NCBI GenBank assembly: GCA_028824685.1
Contig: JAPPCZ010000025.1
Coordinates: 1 to 54,665 of the forward strand
Source: Candidatus Poribacteria bacterium
Lineage (GTDB): Bacteria; Poribacteria; WGA-4E; WGA-3G
Direction: 5' to 3'
Length of the DNA: 54,665 nt
The notes under the pieces are model-generated. The model was given only the letters and a program-made list of their open reading frames with translations, was not told where the DNA came from and searched no databases. The translations under genes were made by a program, and so were the position numbers. Position 1 is the first letter of the stretch; each line of letters begins with the position of its first letter. This document shows, piece by piece, positions 53,340 through 54,665 of this stretch.

Positions 53340-53774
53340 ATGGAACGGGTAGAAACCTCACCTGAAGATTATATCGCGAGCCAAGAACCAGAAATTAAAA
53401 CAGTTTTAGATGAACTTCACACGTTGATCAAAACAGCGTTACCCGACCAAGACTATTGCATGTGGGAAGGTGTTTTCTGGGGTGGCAGCGAACAGCAAAT
53501 CATCGGCTACGGCAATTTTTCCTACGTGCGTTCTGATAAAAAGAAAGTCGAATGGTTTCTCGTTGGGTTAGCACGGCAGAAAAATTACTTCAGCGTGTAT
53601 ATTAATGCAGTTGAAGGAAAAAAGTATCTTGCTGAAATTTACAAATCCCGACTCGGCAAAGTCAAGACCGGAAAAAGTAGCGTCAGTTTTCAGAAGCTTG
53701 CAGATGTTAATCTTGATGTGTTACGTGAAATGATTGAACACGCAGGAAGACTAACAGTTGAAAGTGAATCGTAG
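53340..53774 (+). CDS. DUF1801-like protein
   Basis: This 144-aa protein starts at ATG 53340 with AAAGGA at good spacing (an earlier start lacks one). It begins like DUF1801/YdhG proteins (SPEDYIASQEPEIKTVLDELHTLIK) and continues with the WEGVFWGG and RQKNYFSVYI blocks. Function is unknown; the fold is related to iron-sulfur-scaffold-like small proteins. It lies between two tRNA genes and may be read from its own weak promoter. Confidence 0.75.
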   Translation: MERVETSPEDYIASQEPEIKTVLDELHTLIKTALPDQDYCMWEGVFWGGSEQQIIGYGNFSYVRSDKKKVEWFLVGLARQKNYFSVYINAVEGKKYLAEIYKSRLGKVKTGKSSVSFQKLADVNLDVLREMIEHAGRLTVESES

Positions 53775-53820
53775 ACATCAAGCAGTAGAACAGCGCTGGT
53801 AAAGAAATCCAATATTGTAA

Positions 53821-53892
53821 GCCGCTATCGTCTAGGGGTCAGGACAGATGGTTCTCAGCCATCAAACCGGGGTTCGAATCCCCGTAGCGGTA
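53821..53892 (+). tRNA. tRNA-Glu (CTC)
   Basis: The cloverleaf is complete: acceptor GCCGCTA paired with TAGCGGT (first pair G-T), anticodon stem GATGG/CCATC with loop TTCTCAG (anticodon CTC), T arm CGGGG/CCCCG with loop TTCGAAT, discriminator A. The CCA end is not encoded. Confidence 0.92.
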
Positions 53893-53987
53893 TTTTCATT
53901 TATAAGGGCGGGAGTAGACTACCTGCCCGTTGCCTTAACACGTCAATCCTTCTTAACTCGGACTCCTACACACTGGAGAATGCACAC

Positions 53988-54665
53988 ATGCACGATACCC
54001 CCAAACACACCAACCGCCTAATTCACGAGACAAGTCCTTATCTGCTCCAACATGCACACAACCCCGTTGATTGGTATCCGTGGGGTGAAGAAGCGTTAGA
54101 ACTTGCCAAACGAGAACAGAAACCGATTCTTCTCAGCATCGGTTATTCTGCTTGTCATTGGTGCCACGTTATGGAACGCGAATCCTTTGAAAATGAGGAG
54201 ATCGCTGCAGTCATGAATGAACTGTTCGTAAACATCAAGGTAGACAGAGAGGAACGCCCTGACTTAGATGAAATCTATATGAACGCTGTTCAAGTTATGA
54301 CTCGGCAAGGTGGTTGGCCTATGACTGTTTTTCTCACACCCGATCTGAAACCTTTCTACGGCGGCACCTATTATCCGCCCGAAGATCGATATGGCAGACC
54401 AGGATTTCCAAAAGTGATGGGTGCCGTTGCGGAGGCATTCAACGAAAAAAACGCACAGGTACTGGAACAAGCAGATCAAATCACAACGCAGCTCAACCAG
54501 ATGAGTAATCTGGTAGCTCCGCACGAGCAGGAACTGACTGAAGAACTCATGACAAAAGCCTTCCAACATTACCGTTCCCAATTTGACGCGCAATACGGTG
54601 GATTTGGTAATGCTCCGAAATTCCCACCAAGCATGGGATTACCTTTTCTCCTGCGATATTGGCAT
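53988..54665 (+). CDS. YyaL/SSP411-type thioredoxin-domain protein (5' part)
   Basis: The frame runs open to the window end (226 codons). The start ATG follows GGAG at 9 bp. It opens with [25 protein letters not shown], the strongly conserved start of this family, then [22 protein letters not shown] with the CHWC thioredoxin-like site (about residues 53-60) and [17 protein letters not shown]. The full-length family is about 680 aa with a C-terminal (alpha/alpha)6 barrel, so about two thirds are missing here. The function is not well established. Confidence 0.9.
   Translation, partial: MHDTPKHTNRLIHETSPYLLQHAHNPVDWYPWGEEALELAKREQKPILLSIGYSACHWCHVMERESFENEEIAAVMNELFVNIKVDREERPDLDEIYMNAVQVMTRQGGWPMTVFLTPDLKPFYGGTYYPPEDRYGRPGFPKVMGAVAEAFNEKNAQVLEQADQITTQLNQMSNLVAPHEQELTEELMTKAFQHYRSQFDAQYGGFGNAPKFPPSMGLPFLLRYWH

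Noticed and set aside
53906..53928. Hairpin after tRNA-Glu (GGGCGGG against CCTGCCC) as a terminator
   Set aside because: Seven-pair stem with a G-T pair, but no T-tract follows on the plus strand. It could still slow transcription, but support is too weak to list.

Overview
The window looks like a chromosomal piece of an uncultured bacterium, most probably a member of Candidatus Poribacteria or a close relative. This is inferred from gene content and repeat style, not from a marker gene. The supporting signs are moderate GC content, several sugar-acid and sulfatase genes (two enolase-superfamily enzymes, two Gfo/Idh/MocA oxidoreductases, a mannitol-type dehydrogenase, two sulfatases, PhyH, ThuA), and intergenic spaces packed with short palindromic repeats. 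No rRNA, integrase or recognisable transposase gene is present. There are two tRNA genes (Gln-CTG, Glu-CTC).

Layout. 1-1747 (minus): an ECF sigma factor fused to a long C-terminal region that resembles the N-terminal part of M61 peptidases, cut by the window edge. 1957-4987: sugar-acid metabolism genes separated by repeat-rich spacers. 5543-7210: Rieske protein plus a fused cytochrome b with b6-type haem-ligand spacing. 7297-8589: an orphan DNA methyltransferase. 8745-11370: SppA protease and a PhyH dioxygenase. 11416-12131: a HigBA-type toxin-antitoxin pair. 12132-18799: a defence-like island with a possible tandem operator, an unknown 161-aa protein, a 1033-aa nuclease-methyltransferase of type IIG/ISP-like build without the helicase, small ORFs, a DUF2806-like protein and a P-loop/deoxyribosyltransferase-like fusion. 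19453-21514: RimK-like ligase and a glycosyltransferase, followed by an array of about 12 tandem REP hairpins. 21944-26156: polyol dehydrogenase, Gfo/Idh/MocA protein and a major-facilitator transporter. 26244-29133: an FRG-domain protein overlapping an 18-repeat TPR protein. 29218-33113: two sulfatases and a 2-hydroxyacid dehydrogenase. 33233-33893: PIN-type toxin and small partner. 33959-36621: an XPB-Bax1 helicase-nuclease pair. 36900-41292: WD40 propeller, ThuA, a second enolase-superfamily enzyme, a lipoprotein and a PHP phosphoesterase. 41551-53154: a nuo operon A-B-C-D-(small membrane protein)-H-I-J-K-L-M-N that lacks the NADH-oxidising subunits E, F and G. 53210-54665: tRNA-Gln, a DUF1801 protein, tRNA-Glu and the start of a YyaL-type thioredoxin-domain protein.

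Functional picture. Complex I without the NADH module and the Rieske/cytochrome b pair would both work on the membrane quinone pool. The carbohydrate genes fit scavenging of sulfated and acidic sugars. The region with most unexplained biology is 12.1-18.8 kb, followed by the FRG-TPR pair. The sigma/M61-like fusion and the palindromic repeat families are also notable; in the repeats, the hairpin arms change together from copy to copy.

All family calls were made by eye from motifs and remembered family patterns; no database search was possible.
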